Origin: Paenibacillus uliginis N3/975
GTDB lineage: Bacteria; Bacillota; Bacilli; Paenibacillales; Paenibacillaceae
Direction of reading: 5' to 3'
Assembly: GCF_900177425.1 (NCBI RefSeq)
Contig: NZ_LT840184.1
Coordinates: forward strand, 1,515,487-1,579,486
Length of the DNA stretch: 64,000 nucleotides
Part shown: positions 8,568-16,834 of the stretch, one piece after another
Position numbering within the stretch: the first letter of the stretch is position 1
Layout: each line of letters begins with the position of its first letter
Made by a program: the position numbers and the translations under genes
Notes under the pieces: model-generated
The model's input: only the letters and a program-made list of their open reading frames with translations
Databases searched by the model: none
What the model was told of the DNA's origin: nothing

Positions 8568-10160
8568 ATGAATAACGAGCGAATGACAGACGTCGTCGTC
8601 CTAGGCGGCGGGTTGGGCGGATGCATGGCCGCATTGGCTGCAGCCAAAATGGGCGTGCGTGTGATCATGACAGAGGAGACGGATTGGCTCGGCGGTCAGC
8701 TGACAAGTCAGGCGGTTCCGCCGGATGAACATCAGTGGATCGAGGAATTCGGCTGCACTGAGACGTATCGCGAGTTTCGAGACCGGGTGCGTGCTTATTA
8801 TCGAGAGAACTATCCGATGTCAGAGGAAGCGAAGAATAATGAACTGCTTAATCCCGGCAACGGTTGGGTAAGCCGCTTATGCCATGAGCCGAAGGTGGCG
8901 TTGCGCGTCATCGAGGATATGTTGGCCCCGTATGTGAACAGCGGCCGTATCACGGTATTGTATCATTTCAGACCAACTGCAGCCTCAGTGAACGAGGATC
9001 AGATAGAGAGTGTAACCGTTACACATATAAGCTCAGGTGAAGAAGTTGTACTAAGGGGATCATACTTCCTCGATGCTACGGAATGCGGAGATGTGCTGCC
9101 ATTAGCGGGGGTTGAATATGTGATAGGTGCGGAGTCCAAGCATGAGACAGGGGAGCCGCATGCGCTGGAAGAGGCAAATCCGCTCGATATGCAGTCGATT
9201 ACCCATGTGTTTGCACTCGATTATGTAGAGGGTGGCGATTTCACAATTGAGAAGCCAGAGCAATATGATTTCTGGCGCAAGTTCGTACCAAAGCATACGA
9301 ATATTCCGCTGTTAAGCTGGTACGCGAACGATACGGATGACGCGGAGAAAATGAAGGAGTTCGCCCTATTTCCAGGCAGCACGGACGCTTCCGGGCGGGA
9401 GCTGTTGTCGCTGTGGACGTATCGTCGTGTCATCGACCCGGCTTTATTTGAGCCTGGGTTATATGAAGGTGATATTACCTTGATTAACTGGCCGCAGAAC
9501 GATTATTTCTTGGGTTCAATTATTGACGTTCCTGAAGCGGAACGGGAGGAGCATCTGGCAAATGCTAGACAATTAAGCCTCTCATTGATCTACTGGCTCC
9601 AGACCGAGACGCCTCGCCCAGACGGAGGAAGAGGGTATCCGGGCATCCGGCTGCGTACGGACGTACTGGGTACGGAGGACGGACTGGCGAAATATCCGTA
9701 TATTCGCGAGTCGCGCCGGATTAAAGCGATGTATACCATTACTGAGCAGGATGTCAGTAAGGAAATCCGCGGTGAACAAGGGATTTGCCGTTACGATGAT
9801 AGCGTCGGAGTAGGCAGCTACCATCTAGATGTTCATCTGACGACCGTCACGAACCGGACATTCTATATTCCGAACTATCCGTACGAGATTCCGCTTGGTG
9901 CGTTACTGCCGATCCGGGTCAAGAATTTGCTTCCCGCTTGTAAAAATATCGGCACCACTCAAATCACGAACGGATGCTACCGCCTTCACCCGACAGAATG
10001 GAATATTGGGGAATCGGTCGGTTATTTAGCGGCCTATGCGCTACAGAATCAAGTGACGCCGCATGAGGTACACGCCAATTCGGAGCATCTTCAGGCCTAT
10101 CAAGCGCTGATTCAAAGGCAAGGGGTCCAAATCCACTGGCCGGACGATCTGGTTCTTTAA
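8568..10160 (+). CDS. FAD-dependent oxidoreductase (FAD_oxidored family)
   Basis: 530 residues from the ATG at 8568, which has GGAGAAGGAG about ten bases upstream; an ATG at 8517 would add 17 Arg/Gly-rich residues that merely translate this ribosome site. A Rossmann dinucleotide-binding motif, VVVLGGGLGGCMAALAAAKMG, stands at the N-terminus (about 7-27), followed by EETDWLGGQLTSQAVPPDEH, the hallmark of this family. A conserved C-terminal block (ACKNIGTTQITNGCYRLHP) supplies the second FAD-contact region. Probably oxidises an imported sugar derivative in the cytosol; substrate unknown. Last gene of the locus and followed by a large hairpin. Confidence 0.87.
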   Translation: MNNERMTDVVVLGGGLGGCMAALAAAKMGVRVIMTEETDWLGGQLTSQAVPPDEHQWIEEFGCTETYREFRDRVRAYYRENYPMSEEAKNNELLNPGNGWVSRLCHEPKVALRVIEDMLAPYVNSGRITVLYHFRPTAASVNEDQIESVTVTHISSGEEVVLRGSYFLDATECGDVLPLAGVEYVIGAESKHETGEPHALEEANPLDMQSITHVFALDYVEGGDFTIEKPEQYDFWRKFVPKHTNIPLLSWYANDTDDAEKMKEFALFPGSTDASGRELLSLWTYRRVIDPALFEPGLYEGDITLINWPQNDYFLGSIIDVPEAEREEHLANARQLSLSLIYWLQTETPRPDGGRGYPGIRLRTDVLGTEDGLAKYPYIRESRRIKAMYTITEQDVSKEIRGEQGICRYDDSVGVGSYHLDVHLTTVTNRTFYIPNYPYEIPLGALLPIRVKNLLPACKNIGTTQITNGCYRLHPTEWNIGESVGYLAAYALQNQVTPHEVHANSEHLQAYQALIQRQGVQIHWPDDLVL

Positions 10161-10180
10161 CACCGATAGAGTAGAATAAA

Positions 10181-10308
10181 TCAGCAGACAGCCACTCTAT
10201 TGATAATAAGGGGTGGCTGTTTGCTGATTCTAAGGAAATGGAAGAGTACGTACCCATGCCTTATTGTCTCTGCCGAGTCATGGGACAGGCCTTGTGGTCC
10301 TTTTTTTG
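10181..10308 (+). terminator. Transcription end of the glycan locus
   Basis: A 17-base arm from 10181 (TCAGCAGACAGCCACTC) pairs with GGTGGCTGTTTGCTGA up to 10226. A second small hairpin (GGAC/GTCC) at 10283-10300 is followed by seven Ts (10301-10307). Together they separate the oxidoreductase from nanE. The 313-bp spacer holds these and the nanE promoter. Confidence 0.65.
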
Positions 10309-10338
10309 GTTCGATCTAGATTATCTGCTCAAAGGGTG

Positions 10339-10366
10339 TTTACAAAGAACATGTATCTGCTATAAT
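10339..10366 (+). promoter_or_regulatory. SigA-type promoter of nanE
   Basis: TTTACA (10339-10344), 16-base spacer, perfect TATAAT (10361-10366). Lies after the upstream terminator, so nanE-ROK forms its own transcription unit. Confidence 0.75.
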
Positions 10367-10473
10367 CGAAGAAAATAACCATCATTAAAATGAAAAGTGG
10401 AGATAATATCCACGAAAAATGCACTACATATTACACAATGAATACCATTTCTTGTTATATGGAGGTTTGCACT

Positions 10474-11178
10474 ATGTTACATTCAATTATTCAAACTTTA
10501 AAAGGTGGACTTATTGTTTCCTGTCAAGCTCTTGAGGAAGAACCATTCTACGGAAGTGATTATATGGCCCGCTTTGCTCTAGCGGCTGAAATGGGCAAGG
10601 CGGTAGGGATCAGGGCGAATACGCCTCAAGATATTAGAGCGATAAAAAAGGTGACGAATTTGCCGGTTATCGGCTTATGGAAGAAGGAGTATACCGGTTC
10701 TGACGTTTACATAACTCCTACCTTAACAGAGGTTGAAGGTATAATCGCTGCTGGAGCCGATATTGTTGCTACGGATGCTACATTACGCAATAGGCCGGGC
10801 AATGTTTGTCTTGCGGATTTGGTTAAAGAAATAAGGGAGAAGCACCAAGTACTATTAATGGCAGATGTATCTTCTGTAGCAGAAGGAGTAGAGGCGGAGA
10901 GATTGGGTTTTGATCTTATTTCTACTACGCTATCTGGTTATACAGCCTACAGCCCGCAGAGTGAGGAACCAGATATTCAATTAGTTGCTGATTTAAGTCA
11001 AATGGTTAGCATTCCCGTATTAGCTGAGGGGAGAATTCATAGTCCTGAACAGACTGTTGAGTCTCTGCGGGCCGGAGCTTACGCAGTTGTAATTGGCGGA
11101 GCCATTACCAGGCCGCAATTGATTACTAAGAAATATACTGATGCTATACTTCAATATCATAACGTTCCTGAAATTTAG
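10474..11178 (+). CDS. nanE: N-acetylmannosamine-6-phosphate 2-epimerase
   Basis: 234 residues, the normal NanE length. The start MLHSIIQTLKGGLIVSCQA is the family's standard N-terminus and has GGAGG eight bases upstream; the frame is open further 5' (ATG 10390) but that part is non-homologous leader. TIM-barrel motifs: PVIGLWKKEY, TPTLTEVEGIIAAGADIVATDAT, DLISTTLSGYT and PVLAEGRIHSP. Converts ManNAc-6-P to GlcNAc-6-P in the cytosol. No sialic-acid lyase (nanA) is in the window, so the ManNAc-6-P may come from a ManNAc-containing glycan rather than sialic acid. Confidence 0.94.
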   Translation: MLHSIIQTLKGGLIVSCQALEEEPFYGSDYMARFALAAEMGKAVGIRANTPQDIRAIKKVTNLPVIGLWKKEYTGSDVYITPTLTEVEGIIAAGADIVATDATLRNRPGNVCLADLVKEIREKHQVLLMADVSSVAEGVEAERLGFDLISTTLSGYTAYSPQSEEPDIQLVADLSQMVSIPVLAEGRIHSPEQTVESLRAGAYAVVIGGAITRPQLITKKYTDAILQYHNVPEI

Positions 11179-11226
11179 TCTTTATTATTTTATTTGCAGC
11201 AGCCTTTAAACGAGGAGGTTCTATGG

Positions 11227-12168
11227 ATGGGACATACTGGGGAAGTAGCTATAGGTCTGGATATCGGTGGAACAAACATTAAGTCGGGGATTGTAAATGC
11301 GGAGGGAGTGGTCATTCACCATTTGAATTGTCCGACGAAGGCAAATGAAGGTGGGGAAGCACTGTTAAATCGAATTGCCGAAATTACGAAGGAATTAGAA
11401 AGGTATTCAAGCAGTCAAGGATGGAAGGTAAAAGGTGTCGGCATAGGGACTGCTGGTCAAGTTAATAGTCGGACAGGCGTTGTAATGGGGGCCACAGCTA
11501 ATTTGCCGGGATGGGCCGGAATGGAGCTTGGAAATCGGCTGCATTCCATGACAGGTTTGTCTGTGTTGATCGATAACGATGCGAATGCCATGGCATTCGG
11601 CGAAGCGTGGGTAGGGTCTGGCAGACAATGGAACGATTTCATCTGTGTTACCTTGGGAACGGGAGTAGGCGGTTGCCTGATCATTAATCATAGGCCGTAT
11701 CAAGGACGGGATGGGTTTGCGGGAGAAATAGGCCATCATGTTATTGAGTACAGTGGTTATCCATGCAATTGCGGAAGAACAGGCTGTTGGGAACAGTATG
11801 CTTCTGTTACAGGATTGATGAGAATGGTAGAAGAAGCTGGGGCAGAGCTAAAAGGGATTAGTACCGCGGAAAGTATATTCACATCTGCGCAGGAAGGAAA
11901 CGAAGCATCTATTCACGTGCTGAGAAGATATACTCAGTATATTGCTGCTGGTCTGGCTAATATGGTCCATAAATTTAATCCAGAGGGGATTGTTATTGGA
12001 GGGGCCATTACTCGGCAAGGCGATTTTTTACTTAATCCGGTTCGTGAAAGTCTGTCGCGCCAGCTGCTTCCTGTTTTTAGAGAGAGGGTTCGGGAAATTG
12101 AGGTAGTTTCGGCTTCTTTAGGAGATAATGGAGGTGTAGTAGGGGCTGTAGCAGGTTATTTTATTTAA
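11227..12168 (+). CDS. ROK family sugar kinase (ManNAc kinase or glucokinase-like)
   Basis: 313 residues from ATG 11227, eight bases after AGGAGG; the frame extends to a TTG at 11194 but that has no ribosome site. Phosphate-binding motif GLDIGGTNIKSGIV at the N-terminus, catalytic LIDNDANAMAFGE, and the ROK zinc motif with cysteines in YPCNCGRTGCWEQYAS after the conserved GEIGHH. A second ATP loop, GIVIGGAITRQ, is near the C-terminus. Downstream of nanE, ManNAc phosphorylation to ManNAc-6-P is the best inference; glucokinase activity cannot be excluded. Confidence 0.88.
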   Translation: MGHTGEVAIGLDIGGTNIKSGIVNAEGVVIHHLNCPTKANEGGEALLNRIAEITKELERYSSSQGWKVKGVGIGTAGQVNSRTGVVMGATANLPGWAGMELGNRLHSMTGLSVLIDNDANAMAFGEAWVGSGRQWNDFICVTLGTGVGGCLIINHRPYQGRDGFAGEIGHHVIEYSGYPCNCGRTGCWEQYASVTGLMRMVEEAGAELKGISTAESIFTSAQEGNEASIHVLRRYTQYIAAGLANMVHKFNPEGIVIGGAITRQGDFLLNPVRESLSRQLLPVFRERVREIEVVSASLGDNGGVVGAVAGYFI

Positions 12169-12207
12169 AATTAATTTATTATAGTGTAACTTGTTATAGC
12201 ATACTAG

Positions 12208-12236
12208 TTTGCCTTTTAAAGGAATTTGTGTATAAC
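12208..12236 (+). promoter_or_regulatory. Candidate promoter of the RpiR-type regulator gene
   Basis: TTTGCC (12208), 17-base spacer, TATAAC (12231-12236), about 55 bases before the regulator start. Confidence 0.45.
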
Positions 12237-12296
12237 ATAAATGTAGGTTAGTCTACAGTATCATTATTTGTTAGGCAACCTGAAAGGAGAATGGAT

Positions 12297-13157
12297 TTGT
12301 CTAACGAGCAGGGAATGGGAAAGACGTTGTTATCCATAAGAAGTCATTTTAATGGATTAACCAAAACAGAACAAAAAGTTGCAAATTTTATTCTGGAAAA
12401 CGCCCAGGATATCATTTATCATTCGGTGACCGAACTTGCAGAGAGAGCGGACGTCGGTGAGACGACGGTGATTCGCTTCTGCCGGAAACTGAAATTCCAT
12501 GGTTTTCAGGATTTTAAATTATCTCTGGCACAAGATTTGGTTAAGCCTTCCGATCGTTTGTATAATGAAGTTACTGAAGAGGATGATGCAGCGACTTTAA
12601 ACCGTAAGGTTATATCTATGCATATTGAGACGCTGGAACAAACTTCGGAACTTATTAGTTCAGATCAGTTGGAGAAGACCATTGAACTATTGACTGCAGC
12701 TAATCATATTCACTTTTTTGGAGTAGGATCTTCAGGATTGACGGCGTTACAGGCCGCGCATAGTTTCTCTAGGATTGGCAAGCAAAGCTTCGCTAAGACA
12801 GATACGCACTTTCAGGCCATGACAGCTGCATTAATGCATCCAGGAGATGTAGCTGTTGGGATATCCATTTCGGGAAGCACCAAAGATACGCTGGAGAACT
12901 TAAGCCTAGCCAAGAAAGCGGGCGCCAAAATAGTCGTTATTACCAGTAATGCGCGTTCCCCTATAACCAAACTGGCAGATATCGAACTGTTAATGGTTGC
13001 TAGAGAAAATCCATTACAAGGTAGTTCACTTGCTGCAAAGATATCCCAGCTAGCTGTTATTGATATTTTGAATGTCGGGGTTTCTTTAAAAATAAAGGAT
13101 GAAGCTCTGAAATACCGCGAGATAACGGCAAAATCAATCTCTGAGAAACTGTATTAA
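12297..13157 (+). CDS. MurR/RpiR family transcriptional regulator
   Basis: About 286 residues. N-terminal HTH of the RpiR type (TKTEQKVANFILENA, then SVTELAERADVGETTVIRFCRKL) and C-terminal SIS sugar-phosphate domain (HFFGVGSSGLTALQAAHSFSRIG; VAVGISISGSTKDTLENL; GAKIVVITSN). Such regulators sense phosphosugars and commonly control amino-sugar genes, fitting the adjacent nanE and ROK genes. Start choice: the ribosome site AAGGAG ends only one base before ATG 12291, while TTG 12297 is seven bases away, so TTG is preferred; the difference is two residues. Confidence 0.92.
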   Translation: MSNEQGMGKTLLSIRSHFNGLTKTEQKVANFILENAQDIIYHSVTELAERADVGETTVIRFCRKLKFHGFQDFKLSLAQDLVKPSDRLYNEVTEEDDAATLNRKVISMHIETLEQTSELISSDQLEKTIELLTAANHIHFFGVGSSGLTALQAAHSFSRIGKQSFAKTDTHFQAMTAALMHPGDVAVGISISGSTKDTLENLSLAKKAGAKIVVITSNARSPITKLADIELLMVARENPLQGSSLAAKISQLAVIDILNVGVSLKIKDEALKYREITAKSISEKLY

Positions 13158-13199
13158 TGATTAAATCAATAATTTCAATTATAATTAGTCGATAAAATG

Positions 13200-13233
13200 A
13201 GAAAGCTCTCCAATTGCATGGAGAGCTTTTTGT
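13200..13233 (+). terminator. Intrinsic terminator after the RpiR gene
   Basis: AAAGCTCTCC / GGAGAGCTTTTT hairpin with a 10-base loop and T tract. Confidence 0.85.
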
Positions 13234-13261
13234 CATTCTATGGCCAGATATTAGGCACTGA

Positions 13262-13687
13262 ATGTTGCCTTCGGTTGTGGATCAGTCGAAGTTGCCAAGT
13301 GGATTCGAGAGTGCGTATGACAATGTCATGGCTGCGCATGTGAAGCAAAAAAGAAAGAATCAAGAGATATTGCAGCAAGTTACAGAAATTATTCAAATGG
13401 GTACACCAGCTTATAAGGAAGAGGCACGAAATTATTTGTTACCCGTGATTCAGGCTATTCTTTCGGAAAAGACTATACGTACGCAGTATCATACACAGAG
13501 TCGAAATGAATTAACAGAGCGAAAAATTGATCCATATTATCACATATGCAAAGAAAATCCATTTCATAAAAAGATTATCTTAGCCAATCGATTTGAACAA
13601 GGCGAGCATTGGCTCAATCGAGCTTGTACTGAATGTGGTCCGGTGATGAATGTATTGGTTTACCCTCTAGTCTTCTCTCGTAACTAG
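13262..13687 (+). CDS. Hypothetical protein, possibly N-terminally truncated
   Basis: 141 residues, unrecognised. A stop codon ends immediately before the ATG and there is no ribosome site, so it may be the remainder of a larger gene; an internal ATG (13328) has none either. The N-terminal half is Gln/Lys-rich and helical (AHVKQKRKNQEILQQVTEIIQ); the C-terminal part has a conserved-looking DPYYHICKENPFHKK and a CxxC pair (RACTECGPV). It lies between a terminator and a decayed insertion element in a region of small orphan ORFs. Confidence 0.5.
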   Translation: MLPSVVDQSKLPSGFESAYDNVMAAHVKQKRKNQEILQQVTEIIQMGTPAYKEEARNYLLPVIQAILSEKTIRTQYHTQSRNELTERKIDPYYHICKENPFHKKIILANRFEQGEHWLNRACTECGPVMNVLVYPLVFSRN

Positions 13688-13762
13688 GTTCCCCCAGAAG
13701 CAGGAAATGTGAATAAAATGTCTTAAATAGTATATAAGTTACAGGTAAAGTGAGGTTTAAAG

Positions 13763-13894
13763 ATGACTACAGATCATTCTTCTTCTGGACAAGCTTTAGG
13801 ATATGTGTATCAGTTTGACCGTGCGACTTATAGACTATTCCAGTCTGGGGTAGATGTAGTCGAAATCGGAGTCGAAGACATTGATGAAGAGTAA
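13763..13894 (+). CDS. Small 43-residue protein, unknown
   Basis: ATG 13763 is preceded by TGAGG at a seven-base spacing. The product begins MTTDHSSSGQALGYVYQFD, continues RATYRLFQSG and ends in an acidic tail (VEIGVEDIDEE). Compact, acidic, no signal or membrane segment. It faces a similarly sized ORF on the other strand (13987-14121), tail to tail. No family is recognised. Confidence 0.5.
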   Translation: MTTDHSSSGQALGYVYQFDRATYRLFQSGVDVVEIGVEDIDEE

Positions 13895-13907
13895 ACATGA
13901 AAAACCT

Positions 13908-13937
13908 CTGCTGGGGCTTCGCCCCGGCAGTGGGTGG
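13908..13937 (-). terminator. Strong hairpin between the two small ORFs
   Basis: CTGCTGGGGC-TTCG-CCCCGGCAG, a near-perfect stem with a TTCG tetraloop. On the minus strand it is followed by AGGTTTTT, so it best serves as terminator of the minus-strand small ORF; the plus side lacks a T tract. Confidence 0.65.
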
Positions 13938-13986
13938 TCAACTCAGGAGATAATTATAGTATCCCTTTAAGCTTCAAGTAACTGTT

Positions 13987-14121
13987 CTAAAAGTCTGCAT
14001 ATAATAGGTTTGCCAGAAAAACATAAAATTCGTGTTGTTCATCTTTCGTAGAGGTTGTCACTGGTTTATAAATTTCAATTTCACCTAGTTCGGTTTGAAA
14101 CTTTTGTACGCTCTCCCACAT
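13987..14121 (-). CDS. Small 44-residue protein or C-terminal gene remnant
   Basis: On the minus strand GAGGTG stands six bases before ATG 14121, giving a 44-residue product starting MWESVQKFQTELGEIEIYK and ending FYVFLANLLYADF, with a plausible fold and no low complexity. The frame is also open upstream (reading CYKHTYVVEVKP before the Met) with no start codon, so it could be the 3' end of a gene truncated near the insertion element that begins about 120 bases away. Unrecognised. Confidence 0.5.
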   Translation of the reverse strand: MWESVQKFQTELGEIEIYKPVTTSTKDEQHEFYVFLANLLYADF

Positions 14122-14290
14122 CGGCTTCACCTCTACAACATATGTATGTTTATAGCAGAGGAAAGTATTAAAAGAATTATTACAAGTTGTCCTAGAAGAA
14201 AAGCTCCTTCGTGTAACGTATCTATTGTTATATTACAGCATTTCCTAAACGGGAAAGCCCACTTCTTTAGGTGTGGGATGAAAGTGAGGT

Positions 14291-14340
14291 CGGATACGGA
14301 GTGCCACTAGCCGAAAGGTTTGTGGTGCTTTAAGTATCCG
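14291..14340 (+). other. Long structured hairpin with GAAA tetraloop inside the element
   Basis: Three stacked stems: CGGATAC/GTATCCG, GTGCCAC/GTGGTGC and AGCC-GAAA-GGTT. It lies between the left end and tnpA. IS200-type elements are known to carry hairpins that damp transposase expression; this placement fits that role. Confidence 0.7.
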
Positions 14341-14397
14341 AAAAGTCTATGCCCTTTCTCTGTTGCAGTATATCTGTTCAATTGATACTATATAGAC

Positions 14398-14797
14398 ATG
14401 AACGAATACAGAAGAACCAACACAACCGTATCTCTACTGAATTATCATTTTTGTGTTCTGCCCACGATACAGAAGAAAGATTTTTCTCAAAGCAGAGGTA
14501 GAGCAACGCTTCAAAGAATTAGTACATGAAGTGTGTGCGGAACTAAAAATTGAGATTGTCGCCCTTGAGTGCGATAAAGACCACACTTACATGTTCCTCA
14601 GTGCACTACCAACATTAAGTCCTGCCGATATTATGGCGAAAGTGAAAGGGCGCACCTCTAAAAAGCTACGTGAAGAATTTCCACACCTCATGCATTTGCC
14701 GAGTTTGTGGACACGTTCATATTTTGTTTCTACTGCTGGAAATGTATCAAGCGAGATGATTAAGCGTTATGTTGAAGAACAAAAGACAAGGGGGTGA
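14398..14797 (+). pseudogene. tnpA: IS200/IS605 transposase TnpA (Y1), frameshifted
   Basis: Reading from ATG 14398 gives MNEYRRTNTTVSLLNYHF, then a run of five Ts (14448-14452, one more than needed) shifts the frame; the rest continues from about 14453 as CPRYRRKIFLKAEVEQRF through to the stop at 14797. The HUH metal motif normally reads H-x-H; here it is DKDHTYMFLS, with the second His replaced by Tyr. The catalytic Tyr region (VSSEMIKRYVEEQ) persists. Both lesions predict an inactive Y1 transposase. Confidence 0.88.
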
Positions 14798-14802
14798 CGT
14801 AT

Positions 14803-15658
14803 ATGGCACAGACCATAACAGTTAAGGTAAAGCTACTTCCCACAACAGAACAAATCCAACGATTGAAACAAAGTAGTAACGAGTACATTGGGGTCGTGAA
14901 TATGCTCATAGCTGAGATGGTTGAAGAAAAGAAAAGTAAATACTCAATTGTTCCGATTCTAAAGAAACCAGTTTGTGTATGGAACAACCAAAACTATTCT
15001 TTTGATTTCACGCACATTTCTATTCCACTTATGGTAGAAGGTAAATCCAATCGTGTTAAAATTCGTGCATTATTCATCGACAAAGATAATCGAAATATTG
15101 AGTTATTAAAGCATAAACTTGGTACGCTCCGTATCACACAAAACTCAGGTAAGTGGGTAGCGCAAATATCTGTCACGATTCCGACAACTGAAAAAACGGG
15201 TACAAGAGTTTTAGGCGTTGATTTAGGACTGAAAGTCTCTGCGGTAGCTATCACAGAAGATGATAAAGTTCGTTTTTTTGGTAACGGACGAGAAAACAAA
15301 TATAGGAAACGGAAGTTTCGTAGTGTTCGTAAAATACTTGGGAAACAAAAGAAAGTGAATGCTATTCGCAATTTAGACGATAAAGAACAACGATGGATGA
15401 AAGACAAAGACCACAAGATCAGTCGCGAAATCGTAAATTTTGCAGTTGAGAATAAGATTTCTGTCATTCGCTTAGAGCAACTAACGAAGATAAGGCAGAC
15501 GACAAGAACAAGTCGTAAAAACGAAAAGAATCTACATACATGGTCTTTCTATCGTCTATCGACCTTGCCCATGTGGATTCGAGAATCATCGTGATATCGT
15601 TGGGGCGATGAATATTCGCTACGCAACTGTGGTTGGCGGTAACAGTCAATCAGCCTAA
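14803..15658 (+). pseudogene. tnpB: TnpB RNA-guided nuclease relative, internally deleted
   Basis: Start ATG 14803 follows AAGGGGGTG and nearly abuts tnpA. RuvC motif I (GVDLGLKVSAV) and II (ISVIRLEQLTKIR) are intact, and the usual helix RTSRKNEKNLHTWSFYRL follows. Then the sequence jumps directly to the second zinc-ribbon half (PCPCGFENHRDIVGAMNIRYAT) in another frame, ending GNSQSA at 15658; in the starting frame translation stops at 15594. About 35-45 codons, including the first CxxC, are missing, and RuvC motif III (HRDIVGA) is out of frame. Nuclease activity is not expected. Confidence 0.88.
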
Positions 15659-15877
15659 GATGCTATACGCACTGTCTTAGGAGGGGCGATGACACACCCT
15701 AAACTTAAGAGTTGTCCAAAACAGAAATGGATTGAGGGCGTTAACTACTCAAGAATCCCAACTGCGTCAGCAGACTTGCCCCTTTAGGGGTGGGGGTGTC
15801 AAAACAGTTTCCTTTTCAAATAATGATCAATAGTGGATCGTGAGAGGGAGCATCATATTGACTTTAGGGAGGAACAT

Positions 15878-16834
15878 ATGAAGCCTATTAATAAGTTGAT
15901 CATTCAGGATGAATTCATCGGCTTTTACTTGCTAAAAGAACTTAATGTTAGACAGACGAGCAGCACTCCTCCGAAAGATTATTTCGACATCGTGCTCTCG
16001 GATTCGAGTGGTCAAGTCTCAGCTAAGTATTGGGATGTCACCATACAAGATAAAGAAACATTTTTTCCAATGCAATTAGTGAAGATTCAGGGTACCGTTC
16101 AAAGCTATCGAGATCAGCCTCAAGTGAAAATAAGTAAAATCCGCAAAGCCAGAGAGGACGACGGGGTTTCATTAACCGACTTTGTAAGGTCTGCCCCCAT
16201 ACGCCCAGTGGATTTATTACATACCATCAAGCTTACCATTCATGAGATTACCGACCATAAGATCCGAAATATTGTTCAGTTTTGTGTGGACAGGGTTGAA
16301 GAGAAGCTAATGCACTATCCTGCGGCGAAAACCTATCACCATGCCTATTTTGCTGGGCTGGCCTATCACATTGTACGCATGCTTGAAATAGGGGATTTTG
16401 TATGCAAACAACGGCCATTTCTGAATCCGGATTTATTAAAGGCAGGAATTATTCTGCATGATATCGCAAAACCGGAAGAGATGATTGCTCAGATGGGTAT
16501 CGTTACCGAATACAGCAACCAAGGAAGACTTCTTGGGCATATCGTCATGGCATCCAATTGGATTGTGGAGGCTGCCGTTACATTCAACATACCTCTCGAT
16601 TCCGAGATGGTACTCGGTTTACAACACCTGGTGTTATCTCATCATAACTTGGGAGAGTGGGGGAGTCCGGTTCAGCCTCAAACAGCCGAAGCCGTTGCAC
16701 TGCATTATATTGATATGCTCGATGCCAAGCTGCAGATGGTGGAAGACGCCTTAGACACGACAGTTGAAACCGAACCCTGGACACCCATGATTAGAGGACT
16801 TGAAAATAAGTCTATTTATCGTCTGAAGGTGTAA
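15878..16834 (+). CDS. yhaM: YhaM-type 3'-5' exoribonuclease (OB-fold plus HD domain)
   Basis: 318 residues from ATG 15878, five bases after GGGAGG; an ATG at 15833 in the same frame has no ribosome site. The N-terminal part (about 1-100) has OB-fold character (FIGFYLLKELNVRQ; SGQVSAKYWDV; VKIQGTVQSYRDQPQVKIS). The C-terminal part is an HD hydrolase with His in YHHAYFAGLAYHIVRM, the HD pair in AGIILHDIAKPEE, and LSHHNLGEWGSP. Length and order match Bacillus YhaM (about 314 residues), a Mn-dependent RNA exonuclease in mRNA turnover. It stands alone, downstream of the IS remnant. Confidence 0.88.
   Translation: MKPINKLIIQDEFIGFYLLKELNVRQTSSTPPKDYFDIVLSDSSGQVSAKYWDVTIQDKETFFPMQLVKIQGTVQSYRDQPQVKISKIRKAREDDGVSLTDFVRSAPIRPVDLLHTIKLTIHEITDHKIRNIVQFCVDRVEEKLMHYPAAKTYHHAYFAGLAYHIVRMLEIGDFVCKQRPFLNPDLLKAGIILHDIAKPEEMIAQMGIVTEYSNQGRLLGHIVMASNWIVEAAVTFNIPLDSEMVLGLQHLVLSHHNLGEWGSPVQPQTAEAVALHYIDMLDAKLQMVEDALDTTVETEPWTPMIRGLENKSIYRLKV

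Larger units (their letters stand above)
14245..15803 (+). mobile_element. Decayed IS200/IS605-family element
   Basis: Contains tnpA- and tnpB-related genes in the usual order, both inactivated. Ends are approximate. The left end carries an imperfect subterminal palindrome (GCCCACTTC...GTGTGGG at 14257-14279). The right end carries GCCCCTTTAGGGGTGGGGGTGTCAA ending near 15803. No target duplication is expected for this family. The segment 15660-15803 would encode the right-end guide RNA (omega RNA) in an active relative. Confidence 0.8.

Noticed and set aside
14994..15467. 157-residue minus-strand open frame
   Set aside because: Antisense to the tnpB remnant; Ser/Phe-rich, no ribosome site.
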